A stretch of DNA of 64,000 nt from JBNPEO01 sp050490315 (GTDB lineage: Bacteria; Actinomycetota; Actinomycetes; Actinomycetales; Micrococcaceae). The position numbers were made by a program, and so were the translations under genes. Shown here one piece after another: positions 42,475 through 51,657 of the stretch; the first letter of the stretch is position 1, and every line of letters starts with the position of its first letter. Below the pieces are notes generated by a model that did no database searches, was not told the origin of the DNA, and was given only the letters and a program-made list of their open reading frames with translations. Where the stretch lies: positions 372,001-436,000 of the forward strand of contig NZ_JBNPEO010000001.1 in assembly GCF_050490315.1 (NCBI RefSeq), written 5' to 3'.

Positions 42475-43296
42475 TCATTGGCCCAGCTTCACTGTGGTTT
42501 GCGTGCCACCTGCGGCGAAGCCAAGACTCCTCGCTAGGGCAAGCGCTCCAGTGTTAGTGACATCAGCGATGCATTGGAGCGTTAGCCCGCCCGCTAGAGC
42601 CTCATGAGCGGCGATGGAAGCTACCACGGTGCCGAGGCCTTGCTGACGCCAGTCGGGGGCCACCAGGACCGCCATGGAGGCCAAGAGCCCTTCCCACTCG
42701 CTGAACGCGCCAGCGCCGAGGGGAACGCCTTCGTTAATCACGGTATAAAAGCTTGTGTGGCCCGCAGCCCAAGACACGGTGCTCGAAGATGCATTCCAAG
42801 ATGCGGCATCCCCAGCCCCACTGTTCAGAGCGCCATGGACTTCGTTCACGTCATCCGGCGGGCAGGAAGTCTCTAGCCTCTGAAAATCCTCGGGACTATG
42901 TGAAACTTCCAGCTCTTCGGCGGTTTGCTGTAAGGGTAGATCATCGGCAAAAAACAGCGCAGACGTGCCACCCCCATGGCCATTAGCGCGGCGGGAAACA
43001 CTCAAAAGGGTGCCATGATCAGCCAATTGTTCATCGCTGAAGTCACTAGCAGCCTCGAGGGCCCACGCGGGACCAGTCAGCGCAGCGACTCCAAACAACC
43101 GAAGAAAGCTCAACTCTCTGGCTGCCGGATCCTCACGCCACAAACGCACGGCTGGCCGCGCTCCCGAGCCGGCCACAGCTAAGTGTGACCGGCGCGCACT
43201 TGAGGAAGTAGCGGCGGCGAAAGCGCCGTCGTCGAACCCTAAATGTCTGGCCCAGGCCAGTTGGATAATGTCTGCAGAGCCGGCGTCCAGAGTCAT
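42475..43296 (-). CDS. GNAT-family acetyltransferase
   Basis: A 273-residue protein with a C-terminal GNAT domain: PDWRQQGLGTVVASIAAHEAL is the acetyl-CoA pyrophosphate-binding motif (R/Q-x-x-G-x-G), followed by DVTNTGALALARSLGFAAGG. The N-terminal 120 residues are a divergent half, perhaps a degenerate second GNAT domain. Acceptor unknown. It starts two bases after the pfkA stop on the same strand, so it is co-transcribed with pfkA. Confidence 0.82.
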   Translation of the reverse strand: MTLDAGSADIIQLAWARHLGFDDGAFAAATSSSARRSHLAVAGSGARPAVRLWREDPAARELSFLRLFGVAALTGPAWALEAASDFSDEQLADHGTLLSVSRRANGHGGGTSALFFADDLPLQQTAEELEVSHSPEDFQRLETSCPPDDVNEVHGALNSGAGDAASWNASSSTVSWAAGHTSFYTVINEGVPLGAGAFSEWEGLLASMAVLVAPDWRQQGLGTVVASIAAHEALAGGLTLQCIADVTNTGALALARSLGFAAGGTQTTVKLGQ

Positions 43297-43298
43297 GC

Positions 43299-44324
43299 TT
43301 AGCCGAAGAGGACGGCGGCCTCGTCATAGCGGTGCTGAGGGACGGTCTTGAGCTGGCCCAGGGCGTTTTCGAAGCTCACGTGTGTGATCTCCGTGCCGCT
43401 CAACGCAACCATGGTTCCCCAACGGCCCTCAACCACCGAGTCGATCGCGGCCATACCCAAGCGCGTTGCTAGGACACGATCAAAAGCGGTAGGAACACCT
43501 CCGCGCTGGATGTGACCCAGGATGGTGGCGCGGGTTTCAATACCGGTGCGAGCCTCAATTTCTGGGGCAAGCTGATCGGCAATGCCACCCAAGCGTGGAC
43601 GGCCAAAGGTGTCCAGGCCACGCTCAGAGTGCGGCGCTTCCATGTGGGAGGGCACAAAGCCTTCTGCCACCACCACCAGAGGAGCACGACCACGTTCGTG
43701 AGCGTCGCTGACCCACTCGGCGATCTGTTCGATGCTGGTTTGCTGTTCGGGAATGAGGATGGCGTGCGCACCCGAGGCCATGCCGGAGTGGAGCGCAATC
43801 CAGCCCACGTGCCGGCCCATCACTTCGGCGATCATGCAGCGGTGGTGCGATTCGCCGGTGGTGCGCAGACGGTCAATAGCCTCGGTGGCAATCTGTACAG
43901 CCGTGTCGAAGCCAAAGGTGTAGTCGGTGGCGTCGAGGTCGTTATCAACCGTCTTGGGTACACCCACAATCTTGAGTCCAGTATCGGTGAGCCGCTTGGC
44001 CGCGGCCAGCGTGCCTTCGCCGCCAATGGCGATCATCGCGTCAATACCAAGGCGCTCCATGTGTGCCTTGATGACCTCAGGTCCGCCACCGTTTTCAAAG
44101 GGATTGGTGCGGGAGGTACCTAAGATGGTGCCACCCTGCTTGGCAATGCCACGGACCATGGTGCGGGGGATGTCCATAACATCGCCCTCAACAACACCGC
44201 GCCACCCATCACGGAACCCCACAAATTCGTGGCCGTGGATAGCGATGCCCTTCAGGACGGCGCCACGGATCACGGCGTTGAGTCCGGGGCAGTCGCCGCC
44301 GCTGGTGAGGATTCCAATTTTCAT
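43299..44324 (-). CDS. pfkA: 6-phosphofructokinase
   Basis: A 341-residue glycolytic enzyme that phosphorylates fructose 6-phosphate. The phosphate-donor loop is TSGGDCPGLNAVIRG and GGEGTLAAAKRL; the glycine in GGEGT is the residue that usually marks ATP as the donor, while pyrophosphate enzymes have Asp there. PKTVDNDLDATDYTFGFDTA carries the catalytic Asp pair. The lysine in PKTVDND is typical of actinobacterial (group III) enzymes. ATG 44322-44324, coupled to the downstream acetyltransferase gene. Confidence 0.95.
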   Translation of the reverse strand: MKIGILTSGGDCPGLNAVIRGAVLKGIAIHGHEFVGFRDGWRGVVEGDVMDIPRTMVRGIAKQGGTILGTSRTNPFENGGGPEVIKAHMERLGIDAMIAIGGEGTLAAAKRLTDTGLKIVGVPKTVDNDLDATDYTFGFDTAVQIATEAIDRLRTTGESHHRCMIAEVMGRHVGWIALHSGMASGAHAILIPEQQTSIEQIAEWVSDAHERGRAPLVVVAEGFVPSHMEAPHSERGLDTFGRPRLGGIADQLAPEIEARTGIETRATILGHIQRGGVPTAFDRVLATRLGMAAIDSVVEGRWGTMVALSGTEITHVSFENALGQLKTVPQHRYDEAAVLFG

Positions 44325-44437
44325 GAGTGTGGCTCAAATCCTTGCTTCGATTAAATGCGTAGGGAGAGCGCACCGTTGAGCTCACTAAGATTGTAGGCGA
44401 GGGTGTGGCGCGGGTTACAACTGGTGACAAGTTAACT

Positions 44438-44692
44438 TTAGGAACTCGCGCGTTTGTCCAAGAAGCTTTGCAACGGAATTTTGGCGGTTTTAGCGTCCGG
44501 CAGCACTAGCCACGCAGCGGCGTACAGAACAAAAGCTGGGCCGGGAAGCAAACACAACAGTAAAAATCCGATCCGAACCCAGGAAACGTCCAGATTGAAT
44601 TTGGCTGCTATTCCGCCGCAAACGCCACCAAGCCAGCGTTGAGGGCCACGGTTCAATCCTGCGCTTCTGATGATTTCGTAGAACTTGTTCAT
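44438..44692 (-). CDS. PspC-domain small membrane protein
   Basis: An 84-residue protein that is almost only a PspC domain: an N-terminal amphipathic part RGPQRWLGGVCGGIAAKF and one hydrophobic span (WVRIGFLLLCLLPGPAFVLYAAAWLVLP). PspC domains sense or respond to envelope stress. It is the last gene of a three-gene leftward unit of similar proteins, with three bases between it and the preceding gene. Confidence 0.9.
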   Translation of the reverse strand: MNKFYEIIRSAGLNRGPQRWLGGVCGGIAAKFNLDVSWVRIGFLLLCLLPGPAFVLYAAAWLVLPDAKTAKIPLQSFLDKRASS

Positions 44693-44695
44693 GCT

Positions 44696-44989
44696 CTAAG
44701 CCTCCTTGTTTGTGCCGAGATTGTCACTTTGTACAGGTACTTCGGGTTCCGCTGAGTTGAGTGTTTCGGCCGCGGTGCGGGATCTCTCTGCGGCCCCCGA
44801 GACGATTCCTCCGATGAGCAGAGCCAAGCCGGCCCCGATCATCACGCCAATCGCCACGTAGCTGCCATTAAGCGCGATCACTCCAAGTTGAGAGACGATG
44901 ATCAGAGCCGCGAGCGCCACAATCAACAGCCCCCACACAATAGTTCCAACCCGGGGTGGTAGTGCTGCGTTCGGTTCATTGCTGCTCAT
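44696..44989 (-). CDS. two-segment membrane protein within the PspC cluster
   Basis: A 97-residue protein with two hydrophobic spans (VGTIVWGLLIVALAALIIVS and GSYVAIGVMIGAGLALLIGGIVSGA) and hydrophilic ends. There is no PspC motif. It lies one base after the large PspC/LiaF-like gene, so it is part of the same transcript. Function unknown; it may be an accessory of the envelope-stress module. Confidence 0.75.
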   Translation of the reverse strand: MSSNEPNAALPPRVGTIVWGLLIVALAALIIVSQLGVIALNGSYVAIGVMIGAGLALLIGGIVSGAAERSRTAAETLNSAEPEVPVQSDNLGTNKEA

Positions 44990-44990
44990 T

Positions 44991-46340
44991 TCACTGACCT
45001 CCGTTGATGATGACGTTGCTGACCGTTGCCTCGAGATTGATGATCAAGGGTGCCCCGGGTTTGTCCGTATTGAAGTCTTCGCTTGGTTGGCCTTCAGTGC
45101 GATTAAAGTTTTGGCCGTTGATGCTCACGTTGCCCATGGTGATGTCATAGCGAATCTGAACGGGAATGTCCGCGGGCAGCAGAATGGTTGCATTCGCGGC
45201 AGTGATGTCGAGCTTCACGGTCTCGGAATTACTCAGAGGCGCTCGCAGGTCCAGGCTTCGCAGATCGATGGTCCCTCGACCCGCGGTCAGGTCAAAGCCA
45301 TTGGAAAGCTCGGTCACCGAGGTTGGTGCCCAGTTGCGGTTGCCAAAGTCAGAACGGACTCCGTGCTGCGCCACGTTGAATACGCCTCCAATCATGAGGG
45401 AGATAATGGCGAAGAGGAACAGCGCTCCGGCGGTGCGGCCTCTGAAGCCGGCCACAAGAATCGCGACACCGAGTACGACGGCGGCACTAGCCCATGCGAT
45501 CGCGTTTCCGTGAGGCCCCAGGTCAAGGAGGTTGGTGGCATCGGCGGCTTTGAGCCCGCCACCAACGAGGAGTCCGCCGCCGAGAGCCATCAGTACCGTG
45601 GGTTTCCCGGGGCCGGGACGGTGCGGGCGCGGCGGGCGCGGCGGGCGAGGAGGCTTTGGGGTGTAGCTGTACGCGCTGTAGTTTTCACTTGGGTAGTTGG
45701 TGCTTGGGTACTGGGTGGTGGGGTAAGCGAGGGTTGGTGGGGCGGTGCCTGCCGTTATGGTCCCTGTGCTGGTGGTTGGTGCGTGGGTGTAGTTGGTGTT
45801 TCTGTGCACGATCGGAGGGATGGTGTGCGGCGCTGTGCCTCCGTGGCCTCGGCGGTTGAGCAGCCAGTAGACGAACCAAACAATCAGGCCAATCCAGAGC
45901 AGGCTCCAGAAGATCCCTGATCCTCCACTCCAGCCCCATCCCCAGAAGCCTCGGCCTAGAGCGGGGAGGCCAACCACTGTTGCAACAAGTGCGCCGGTCA
46001 TGCCGCTTGCCCAACGTCCTCGGCCCGCTTCTTGGGCGTGGATTCGGCCGTCTGGCTCGGGGAGAAGAGCCCAAGCCAGACCATAAACAAATAATCCGAC
46101 GCCGGCAAAAATAACCAAGAGCAGCAAGAGGCCGCGCACAATGAGCGGATCAATGCCGAGTTTTTGGGCGATGCCACTCGCAACCCCACCAACCCAGCGC
46201 TCCTGGCCGCGGCTAATACCTAGGCTGCGGATCCACCCGAAGAAGTCGCTCTCCGGCGCCGCAGTGGGCTGCGTTGGCGTTTCCGTGGGCGGCAGTGGTG
46301 GGGGAGGCTGCACTGGATCGGGGTTGGGGCTCGAGTTCAT
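44991..46340 (-). CDS. PspC and LiaF-like membrane protein
   Basis: A 449-residue protein. After a proline-rich N-terminus it has a PspC domain (RGQERWVGGVASGIAQKLGIDPLIVRGLL), several membrane spans with a PPRPPRPPRP-type linker in the middle, and a C-terminal beta-rich extracytoplasmic or cytoplasmic domain like the LiaF/YvqF cell-wall-stress response domain (ATILLPADIPVQIRYDITMGNV). LiaF restrains its partner kinase until the membrane is damaged. It is divergent from the kinase gene at 46532, which fits such a partnership. Confidence 0.82.
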   Translation of the reverse strand: MNSSPNPDPVQPPPPLPPTETPTQPTAAPESDFFGWIRSLGISRGQERWVGGVASGIAQKLGIDPLIVRGLLLLLVIFAGVGLFVYGLAWALLPEPDGRIHAQEAGRGRWASGMTGALVATVVGLPALGRGFWGWGWSGGSGIFWSLLWIGLIVWFVYWLLNRRGHGGTAPHTIPPIVHRNTNYTHAPTTSTGTITAGTAPPTLAYPTTQYPSTNYPSENYSAYSYTPKPPRPPRPPRPHRPGPGKPTVLMALGGGLLVGGGLKAADATNLLDLGPHGNAIAWASAAVVLGVAILVAGFRGRTAGALFLFAIISLMIGGVFNVAQHGVRSDFGNRNWAPTSVTELSNGFDLTAGRGTIDLRSLDLRAPLSNSETVKLDITAANATILLPADIPVQIRYDITMGNVSINGQNFNRTEGQPSEDFNTDKPGAPLIINLEATVSNVIINGGQ

Positions 46341-46531
46341 ACCTCGATCTTGCCAAGCACGGGTGCGTGCTATCTATGAGGTAACACCCTGAATAAACCC
46401 TGAGTGTGGGCAGTGGGTTCTCAGGGCAATACTGAGGGAGCGAATGTTGGAATCACCCATTCTGGGCGTTTTCCGCCTAATTCGGCTCCTTGCACAGTGC
46501 CCAGTGGGGATTGCCGTGCTTGGATTGAGCT
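46341..46531. promoter_or_regulatory. divergent control region of the PspC/LiaRS-like module
   Basis: About 190 bases between two divergent units. CCCTGAG (46398-46404) and CTCAGGG (46420-46426) form an inverted repeat, and CTGAGGG recurs at 46432-46438, so several CCTGAG-type half-sites are clustered. A LuxR-type regulator such as the one encoded downstream could bind here. Confidence 0.4.
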
Positions 46532-47881
46532 GTGAGTCCAGACCGAATCCAAAGCGCGCCACAACGTCCGCCGCTTGTACGTAGCAGCGAACGAATGCTG
46601 GCCGGTGTATGTGCTGGCTTGGCTGACCACCTGGGCTGGCCAGTACACACCGTGCGCTGGATCATGATTGCTGCGACCTTAGCCGGCGGGGCAGGACTGG
46701 TCTTTTATGGGTGGCTCTGGATTTTGGTGCCTACAGCCGATGAAGCTGCCAAGCCAAATGCCAAACGGCCAGCGTCCCCCATTGCTCCAACGGTGAGTTC
46801 TCCGGGATTCGCTTCGCACGTTGGCGCTACACCTGGCTCATATTCCTCGACTTCGGGCACAGCTGGTGTCTCCGGCGCATCGTGGACACGCACCTGGAAC
46901 AAAGTTCGTCACGGCAAGGAAATCCTGCTGGGCGCCGGGCTCATTCTGGTTGGAACAATCTTGATCGCCCGCCAATTCGGAGTGGATGTTCCTCTGGGAA
47001 CGTTGATCCCTGCGCTCGCCATCCTTGCTGGTGCCGCAATCGCGTGGATTCAGCTAGACGAAACCCGCCGATCCGGTCTCGTGGACAAAACCAAAGCGAA
47101 CCAAGCCGGTGGCTGGGCCCGACTCGGTGCGGGTTTGGCGTTGGTCATTGCCGGTGTCCTAGTGATCGTTTCAGGATCGGGCTCTTGGGAACAAAGCGGC
47201 GTAGCTCTACTGGCTTCAGTCGCCGTTCTGGGCGGCGTGGCACTTGTGCTTTTGCCGTGGGGACTGAAGTTTTGGCGCGACCTAGAAGCCGAACGAGCAG
47301 GGCGAGTACGCGAGACCGAACGGGCGGAAATTGCGGCCCACCTCCATGATTCGGTTCTTCAAACCTTGGCGCTCATTCAACGAAGGGCTGGGAACGAGCA
47401 AGACGTCGCCCGCTTGGCGAGAGCCCAAGAACGTGAACTGCGCGAGTGGCTGTTCCGTGACTCAGCCAAAGATGCTGCGGAATTTGGTGAGCAGCTCAAA
47501 GCCTTTGCCGCCGAAGTGGAGGACGCCCACGGAGTCCAAATCGACGTCGTTCTTGTGGGGCAGGCCACCACCACCGAACCGTATGAAGCGCTCTTGCAAT
47601 CAGCGCGAGAAGCCATGCTGAACGCCGCCCGGCATGCTGGCGGCGCCATCAGTGTCTACGCAGAAACCTCGGACACGGGCACGCAGATTTTCGTCAAAGA
47701 CCGTGGTCCCGGTTTTGATCAAAACGCAGTTCCAGCCGATCGGATGGGTGTACGTGAATCGATTGTGGGCCGAATGAAACGCCATGGCGGAACAGCCGAG
47801 ATCGTGAGTGGAAGTGACGGCACTGAAGTTCGACTCAGCTTGCCCGCTACACCGCCAGAGAAGAACGAAGGAGCATCATGA
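46532..47881 (+). CDS. PspC-domain sensor histidine kinase (LiaS-like)
   Basis: A 449-residue kinase. The N-terminal PspC domain (RSSERMLAGVCAGLADHLGWPVHTVRW) and further spans to about residue 250 form the sensor. The phosphoacceptor region is ERAEIAAHLHDSVLQTLALIQ, the HisKA_3 type with HLHDSV, and the ATP-binding domain shows EAMLNAARHAGG and DRGPGFD. It should phosphorylate the LuxR-type regulator whose gene overlaps its stop codon by four bases. Start GTG 46532. Similar PspC-kinase fusions are common in actinobacteria and respond to cell-envelope stress. Confidence 0.9.
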   Translation: MSPDRIQSAPQRPPLVRSSERMLAGVCAGLADHLGWPVHTVRWIMIAATLAGGAGLVFYGWLWILVPTADEAAKPNAKRPASPIAPTVSSPGFASHVGATPGSYSSTSGTAGVSGASWTRTWNKVRHGKEILLGAGLILVGTILIARQFGVDVPLGTLIPALAILAGAAIAWIQLDETRRSGLVDKTKANQAGGWARLGAGLALVIAGVLVIVSGSGSWEQSGVALLASVAVLGGVALVLLPWGLKFWRDLEAERAGRVRETERAEIAAHLHDSVLQTLALIQRRAGNEQDVARLARAQERELREWLFRDSAKDAAEFGEQLKAFAAEVEDAHGVQIDVVLVGQATTTEPYEALLQSAREAMLNAARHAGGAISVYAETSDTGTQIFVKDRGPGFDQNAVPADRMGVRESIVGRMKRHGGTAEIVSGSDGTEVRLSLPATPPEKNEGAS

Positions 47882-48549
47882 GCGAGCCCGTTACGCCGCG
47901 GAACCGTCGGGTGAGAGTAGTCGTTGTGGATGATCACGCCATCTTCCGCTCGGGCCTCAAAGCTGATCTAGACGAAGGCATCGAGGTGGTCGGTGAAGCA
48001 GCCAGCGTGGAACAGGCCATCGCAGTGATTACGGCATCGAAACCAGAAGTGGTGCTCCTTGATGTCCACTTGCCAGGTGGTCTGGGGGGAGGCGGACGCG
48101 AAGTTCTCAATGGGTGCCTTGCACTCCTAGGCGAAGTCCGATTCTTGGCCCTGAGCGTTTCCGATGCCGCCGAAGACGTGGTCTCCGTTATTCGATCCGG
48201 CGCTCGCGGCTATGTCACAAAAACCATTTCAGGCGCAGAAATTTCAGATGCCGTTCGCAGAATCTCCGACGGTGACGCAGTGTTTTCGCCACGATTGGCT
48301 GGGTTTGTTCTAGATGCCTTCGGGACAGTACCAGCGGAGATCGCGGATGACGAGCTAGACAAACTTTCAGCGCGAGAACTTGAAGTGATGCGGTTGATTG
48401 CTCGCGGTTACAGCTACAAAGAAGTGGCTAAAGAGCTGTTCATTTCGATTAAAACTGTGGAAACACACGTCTCAGCGGTACTGCGAAAGTTGCAGCTCTC
48501 CAACCGTCACGAGCTCAGCAAATGGGCTGCAGACCGCCGCTTGCTTTAG
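47878..48549 (+). CDS. NarL/LuxR-family response regulator
   Basis: A 223-residue regulator: receiver domain with the acidic pocket VVDDHAIF, phosphorylated Asp in VVLLDVHLPGG and the Thr/Lys end in YVTKTIS, followed by a LuxR-type helix-turn-helix (LSARELEVMRLIARGYSYKEVAKELFISIKTVETHVSAVLRKL). It is the output partner of the preceding PspC kinase and probably controls the divergent PspC/LiaF operon. Confidence 0.93.
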   Translation: MSEPVTPRNRRVRVVVVDDHAIFRSGLKADLDEGIEVVGEAASVEQAIAVITASKPEVVLLDVHLPGGLGGGGREVLNGCLALLGEVRFLALSVSDAAEDVVSVIRSGARGYVTKTISGAEISDAVRRISDGDAVFSPRLAGFVLDAFGTVPAEIADDELDKLSARELEVMRLIARGYSYKEVAKELFISIKTVETHVSAVLRKLQLSNRHELSKWAADRRLL

Positions 48550-48586
48550 CAGCGATGTGACAGTTCCAGTTTTTTATTCCACTTTT

Positions 48587-48629
48587 CCGGAACGCTCCCG
48601 CACCAAGGCGAGGGAGCGTTCCGGTTTTT
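48587..48629 (+). terminator. intrinsic terminator after the response regulator
   Basis: CCGGAACGCTCCC (48587-48599) pairs with GGGAGCGTTCCGG (48612-48624), 13 pairs, loop of 12, then five T. It lies between convergent genes. Confidence 0.93.
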
Positions 48630-48670
48630 CTTGGAGCAAGTGAGCGAGTGTCGTACTTGGTGGCGCCGTA

Positions 48671-49888
48671 TTACTTAGCGGTGCCCAGGAAGTCCTGCAA
48701 ACGGCGCACACCTTCGGCAAGGTCTTCGTCACCCAGCGCGTAGCTCAAGCGAACAAAGCCCGAGGGGCCAAATGCTTCGCCCGGGACTACAGCCACTTCA
48801 ACTTCGTCCAGAATCAACGAGGCCAACTCGGCAGAGGTTGTAGGAGTCGCAGTTCCAGCAGCAGTCTTGAACTCCTTACCCAGCAGGCCGCGGACGTCTG
48901 CGTAGACGTAAAAGGCGCCCTTCGGCGTCGGACATTCAACACCTTCAATGGCGTTCAAACCAGCAACAATCGCCTTGCGGCGGCGGTCAAAGGCCACCTT
49001 CATCTCATCCACTGCCGTCAACGGGCCCGAGACCGCAGCGAGGGCCGCGATCTGCATAATGTTGGAGACGTTGGAGGTGGCGTGGGACTGCAAGTTGGTT
49101 GCGGCCTTGATCACGTCCAGCGGGCCAATCATCCATCCCACACGCCAACCGGTCATGGCGTAAGTTTTTGCCACACCGTTGAGGATGACCACTTTGTCGC
49201 CTAGCTCAGGGGCTGCGGTGGCAATCGAGGTGAAGGGAACGCCGTCGTACGTCAGGTGTTCGTAGATTTCATCGGTGACCACCCACAGGCCCTTGGAAGC
49301 AGCCCAGCGGCCAATCGCTGCCACTTGCTCGGGGCTGTAGACCGAGCCGGTGGGGTTGGACGGGGAAACAAACAGCAAGATTTTGGTTTTTTCGGTGAGC
49401 GCCGCTTCGAGCTGCTCAATCGAAACCAAGTAATCCTGCTCGGGGCCAGCGAAAACTTCTACCGGAACACCGCCGGCCAAACGAATGGCCTCCGGGTACG
49501 TGGTCCAGAAGGGTGTGGGAACAATTACTTCGTCTCCCGGATCAACCAAGGTCGCGAAAGTGTTGTAGACGGCTTGTTTACCGCCGTTGGTGACAAGAAC
49601 CTGGGCCGGATCAACCTGGTAGCCAGAATCCCGGAGCGTCTTTTCCGCAATGGCTTTTTTCAGTTCAGGAAGCCCGCCAGCGGGGGAGTAGCGGTGAAAC
49701 TTGGGCTGCTTCGCGGCTTCAACGGCGGCCTCCACAATGTAGCCGGGTGTGGGGAAGTCAGGCTCACCCGCACCAAAACCGATGACGGGCCGGCCAGCTG
49801 CCTTGAGGGCTTTGGCCTTAGCGTCAACGGCAAGCGTCGCTGACTCGGCAATGGCGGAGATCCGGAGGGAAACACGGGCTGCAGTCAT
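48671..49888 (-). CDS. aspC: aspartate/aromatic aminotransferase (class I, PLP)
   Basis: A 405-residue PLP-dependent aminotransferase of subgroup I-gamma. The Schiff-base lysine is in GVAKTYAMTGWRVGW; other landmarks are FGAGEPDFPTP, NGGKQAVYN and SPSNPTGSVY. It transfers amino groups between aspartate and 2-oxoglutarate; prephenate may also be used by this subgroup. I start it at ATG 49888; the frame stays open another 124 codons, running through the tRNA-Trp gene, which cannot be coding. It is adjacent to tRNA-Trp but on the opposite strand. Confidence 0.9.
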   Translation of the reverse strand: MTAARVSLRISAIAESATLAVDAKAKALKAAGRPVIGFGAGEPDFPTPGYIVEAAVEAAKQPKFHRYSPAGGLPELKKAIAEKTLRDSGYQVDPAQVLVTNGGKQAVYNTFATLVDPGDEVIVPTPFWTTYPEAIRLAGGVPVEVFAGPEQDYLVSIEQLEAALTEKTKILLFVSPSNPTGSVYSPEQVAAIGRWAASKGLWVVTDEIYEHLTYDGVPFTSIATAAPELGDKVVILNGVAKTYAMTGWRVGWMIGPLDVIKAATNLQSHATSNVSNIMQIAALAAVSGPLTAVDEMKVAFDRRRKAIVAGLNAIEGVECPTPKGAFYVYADVRGLLGKEFKTAAGTATPTTSAELASLILDEVEVAVVPGEAFGPSGFVRLSYALGDEDLAEGVRRLQDFLGTAK

Positions 49889-50128
49889 CACGATTCCATT
49901 TCTGGTGGGACTCGAGGGTGGTCGATTCGACACAACCAACTCTATGCTGGCAAGGCGGGTTCGACGTAGCCGGAGAAGTTGCGTAGACTTATTCCTCGGT
50001 GTTGAAAACGCCACGATGGTTTGCGCCTGAGAATCGGTGCATAAATCATTTTGTATCTCGTATACGATTGATTGACGTTCCGCCCGGGAAGCCGGTTGGA
50101 CAAACACCGGAGTGGTAATTCGCTCCAT

Positions 50129-50201
50129 AGGGTAGTGGCGCAATTGGTAGCGCAGCGGTCTCCAAAACCGCAGGTTGCAGGTTCGAGTCCTGTCTGCCCT
50201 G
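50129..50201 (+). tRNA. tRNA-Trp (anticodon CCA)
   Basis: Acceptor AGGGTAG/CTGCCCT, D arm GCGC/GCGC, anticodon stem GCGGT/ACCGC around CTCCAAA, T arm GCAGG-TTCGAGT-CCTGT, discriminator G. Anticodon CCA gives tryptophan. It precedes secE, the standard actinobacterial order. Confidence 0.96.
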
Positions 50202-50339
50202 CGCATGGTTGTCACGGCATGTAGAAATGCCGAAACAAGCACAACTGGTGCAATGAGCAAAGTAATCGGGGCCCGATTGGGTTTCGGTTGAATACATTCC
50301 CCAATGGGAATGGATCACAACAGATGAGTGAGGATCACG

Positions 50340-50597
50340 GTGACCGATACAGCTGCCCGCAGCTCCAAGGGTCGTCCCGCGAAGCCTAGTTTCTTCGCTC
50401 GCATCGCTCTGTTCTTCCGCCAAGTCATTGGTGAATTGAAGAAGGTTGTGACCCCCACCCGCTCGGAATTGATCAATTACACGCTCGTTGTGTTGGTATT
50501 CGTTGTGATCATGATGATCATCGTCACTCTGCTGGATCTGGCTTTTGGTACAGGTGTTGGCTGGGTCTTCGGTGGCTCAGGATCGCTGGACAACTAG
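50340..50597 (+). CDS. secE: preprotein translocase subunit SecE
   Basis: An 85-residue inner-membrane protein that clamps the SecY channel. It has the conserved amphipathic segment FFRQVIGELKKVVTPTRSELINYT followed by one transmembrane helix. I use GTG 50340, which has GAGGA six bases before it, in place of a GTG four codons upstream. The context tRNA-Trp, secE, nusG, rplK and rplA is diagnostic. Confidence 0.95.
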   Translation: MTDTAARSSKGRPAKPSFFARIALFFRQVIGELKKVVTPTRSELINYTLVVLVFVVIMMIIVTLLDLAFGTGVGWVFGGSGSLDN

Positions 50598-50714
50598 CTA
50601 AAACTGTCCGCAGGCCGCGCGCAAAACACTGAAATTTCAGGTGAAAATGCGGGGTCTGTGGAATTGAGCCATTTAACAGGGCATAAAATGCAATTTGAGG
50701 AAGCAGGAGACCAA

Positions 50715-51524
50715 GTGTCTGAGCAGGAGCTCGAGGTAACCGAGACTGAGCAGGATGAGACCACGTCTGTAGCGGCTGAAGCTGGTACTGACGCAGAGTC
50801 GGAGTCTGCTGCGCCCGAAACCGCGGAAGATACTGAGGTCGCCGAGGAAACTGAAGTTTCCGAGGACCAAGACGCAGTAGAGGACGACGCCGATGCGTTG
50901 GCTGCCGCTGCAGCCGCCGCTCCTGTTGACCCCGCGGAGGAGTTCAAAGCCAAGCTTCGCCGCCAAGAGGGTGACTGGTACGTTATTCACTCTTACGCAG
51001 GCTACGAAAACCGCGTTAAGACCAACCTTGAGACTCGTATCCAGACCTTGGACATGGAAGATTACATCTTCGAAATCCAGGTTCCCATGGAAGAAGTTGT
51101 TGAGATCAAGAACGCTCAGCGCAAGGTCATCAACCGCGTTCGTATCCCCGGCTACGTATTGGTTCGTATGGACCTGACTGACGCATCGTGGGGTGCAGTT
51201 CGCCACACGCCAGGTGTAACCGGCTTTGTGGGTAACGCTCACAATCCCGTACCGCTGCGTTTGAACGAAGTTTTCTCCATGCTCGCTCCGGTATTCGAAG
51301 AAGAGCAGGCAGAAAAGGGTTCGCCCATCAAGCAGCCTTCGGCTCAGGTGGATGTGGACTTCGAGATCGGCGAGTCCGTCATTGTGAAGGAAGGTCCGTT
51401 CGAGACCCTCAATGCAACGATCTCCGAGATCAAGCCCGAGTCTCAGACTTTGGTGGTTTTGGTTTCGATCTTCGAGCGCGAAACTCCTGTAACCCTCGCA
51501 TTCAACCAGGTCACCAAGATCTAG
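50715..51524 (+). CDS. nusG: transcription termination/antitermination protein NusG
   Basis: A 269-residue elongation factor that binds RNA polymerase and links it to Rho or ribosomes. After an acidic low-complexity N-terminal extension of about 80 residues, common in actinobacteria, the NGN domain starts at DWYVIHSYAGYENRVKTNL and the KOW domain at EIGESVIVKEGPFETLNATI. I use GTG 50715 with AGGAG upstream; the longer frame from 50658 has no clear ribosome binding site. It lies 118 bases after secE. Confidence 0.95.
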   Translation: MSEQELEVTETEQDETTSVAAEAGTDAESESAAPETAEDTEVAEETEVSEDQDAVEDDADALAAAAAAAPVDPAEEFKAKLRRQEGDWYVIHSYAGYENRVKTNLETRIQTLDMEDYIFEIQVPMEEVVEIKNAQRKVINRVRIPGYVLVRMDLTDASWGAVRHTPGVTGFVGNAHNPVPLRLNEVFSMLAPVFEEEQAEKGSPIKQPSAQVDVDFEIGESVIVKEGPFETLNATISEIKPESQTLVVLVSIFERETPVTLAFNQVTKI

Positions 51525-51657
51525 TTGAACCAAATTTTTCGCTCCATAACCGTGTTGCTTTAGCGGTTGCGGAAGCGTTCGGTCGCCTCGCCATGGCGGC
51601 CACCCAGCTAAGGCGCACTCCTGTTCCTTAGTAAGTTATTGAGAGAAGGACCCTACA

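Noticed and set aside
45600..45660. GGCGGGCGC-type repeat as a regulatory element
   Set aside because: It encodes the Pro-Arg-Pro linker of the PspC/LiaF-like protein in frame, so composition explains it.
50673..51533. 286-codon leftward frame opposite nusG
   Set aside because: Antisense shadow with no ribosome binding site or domain; nusG is in its normal operon.
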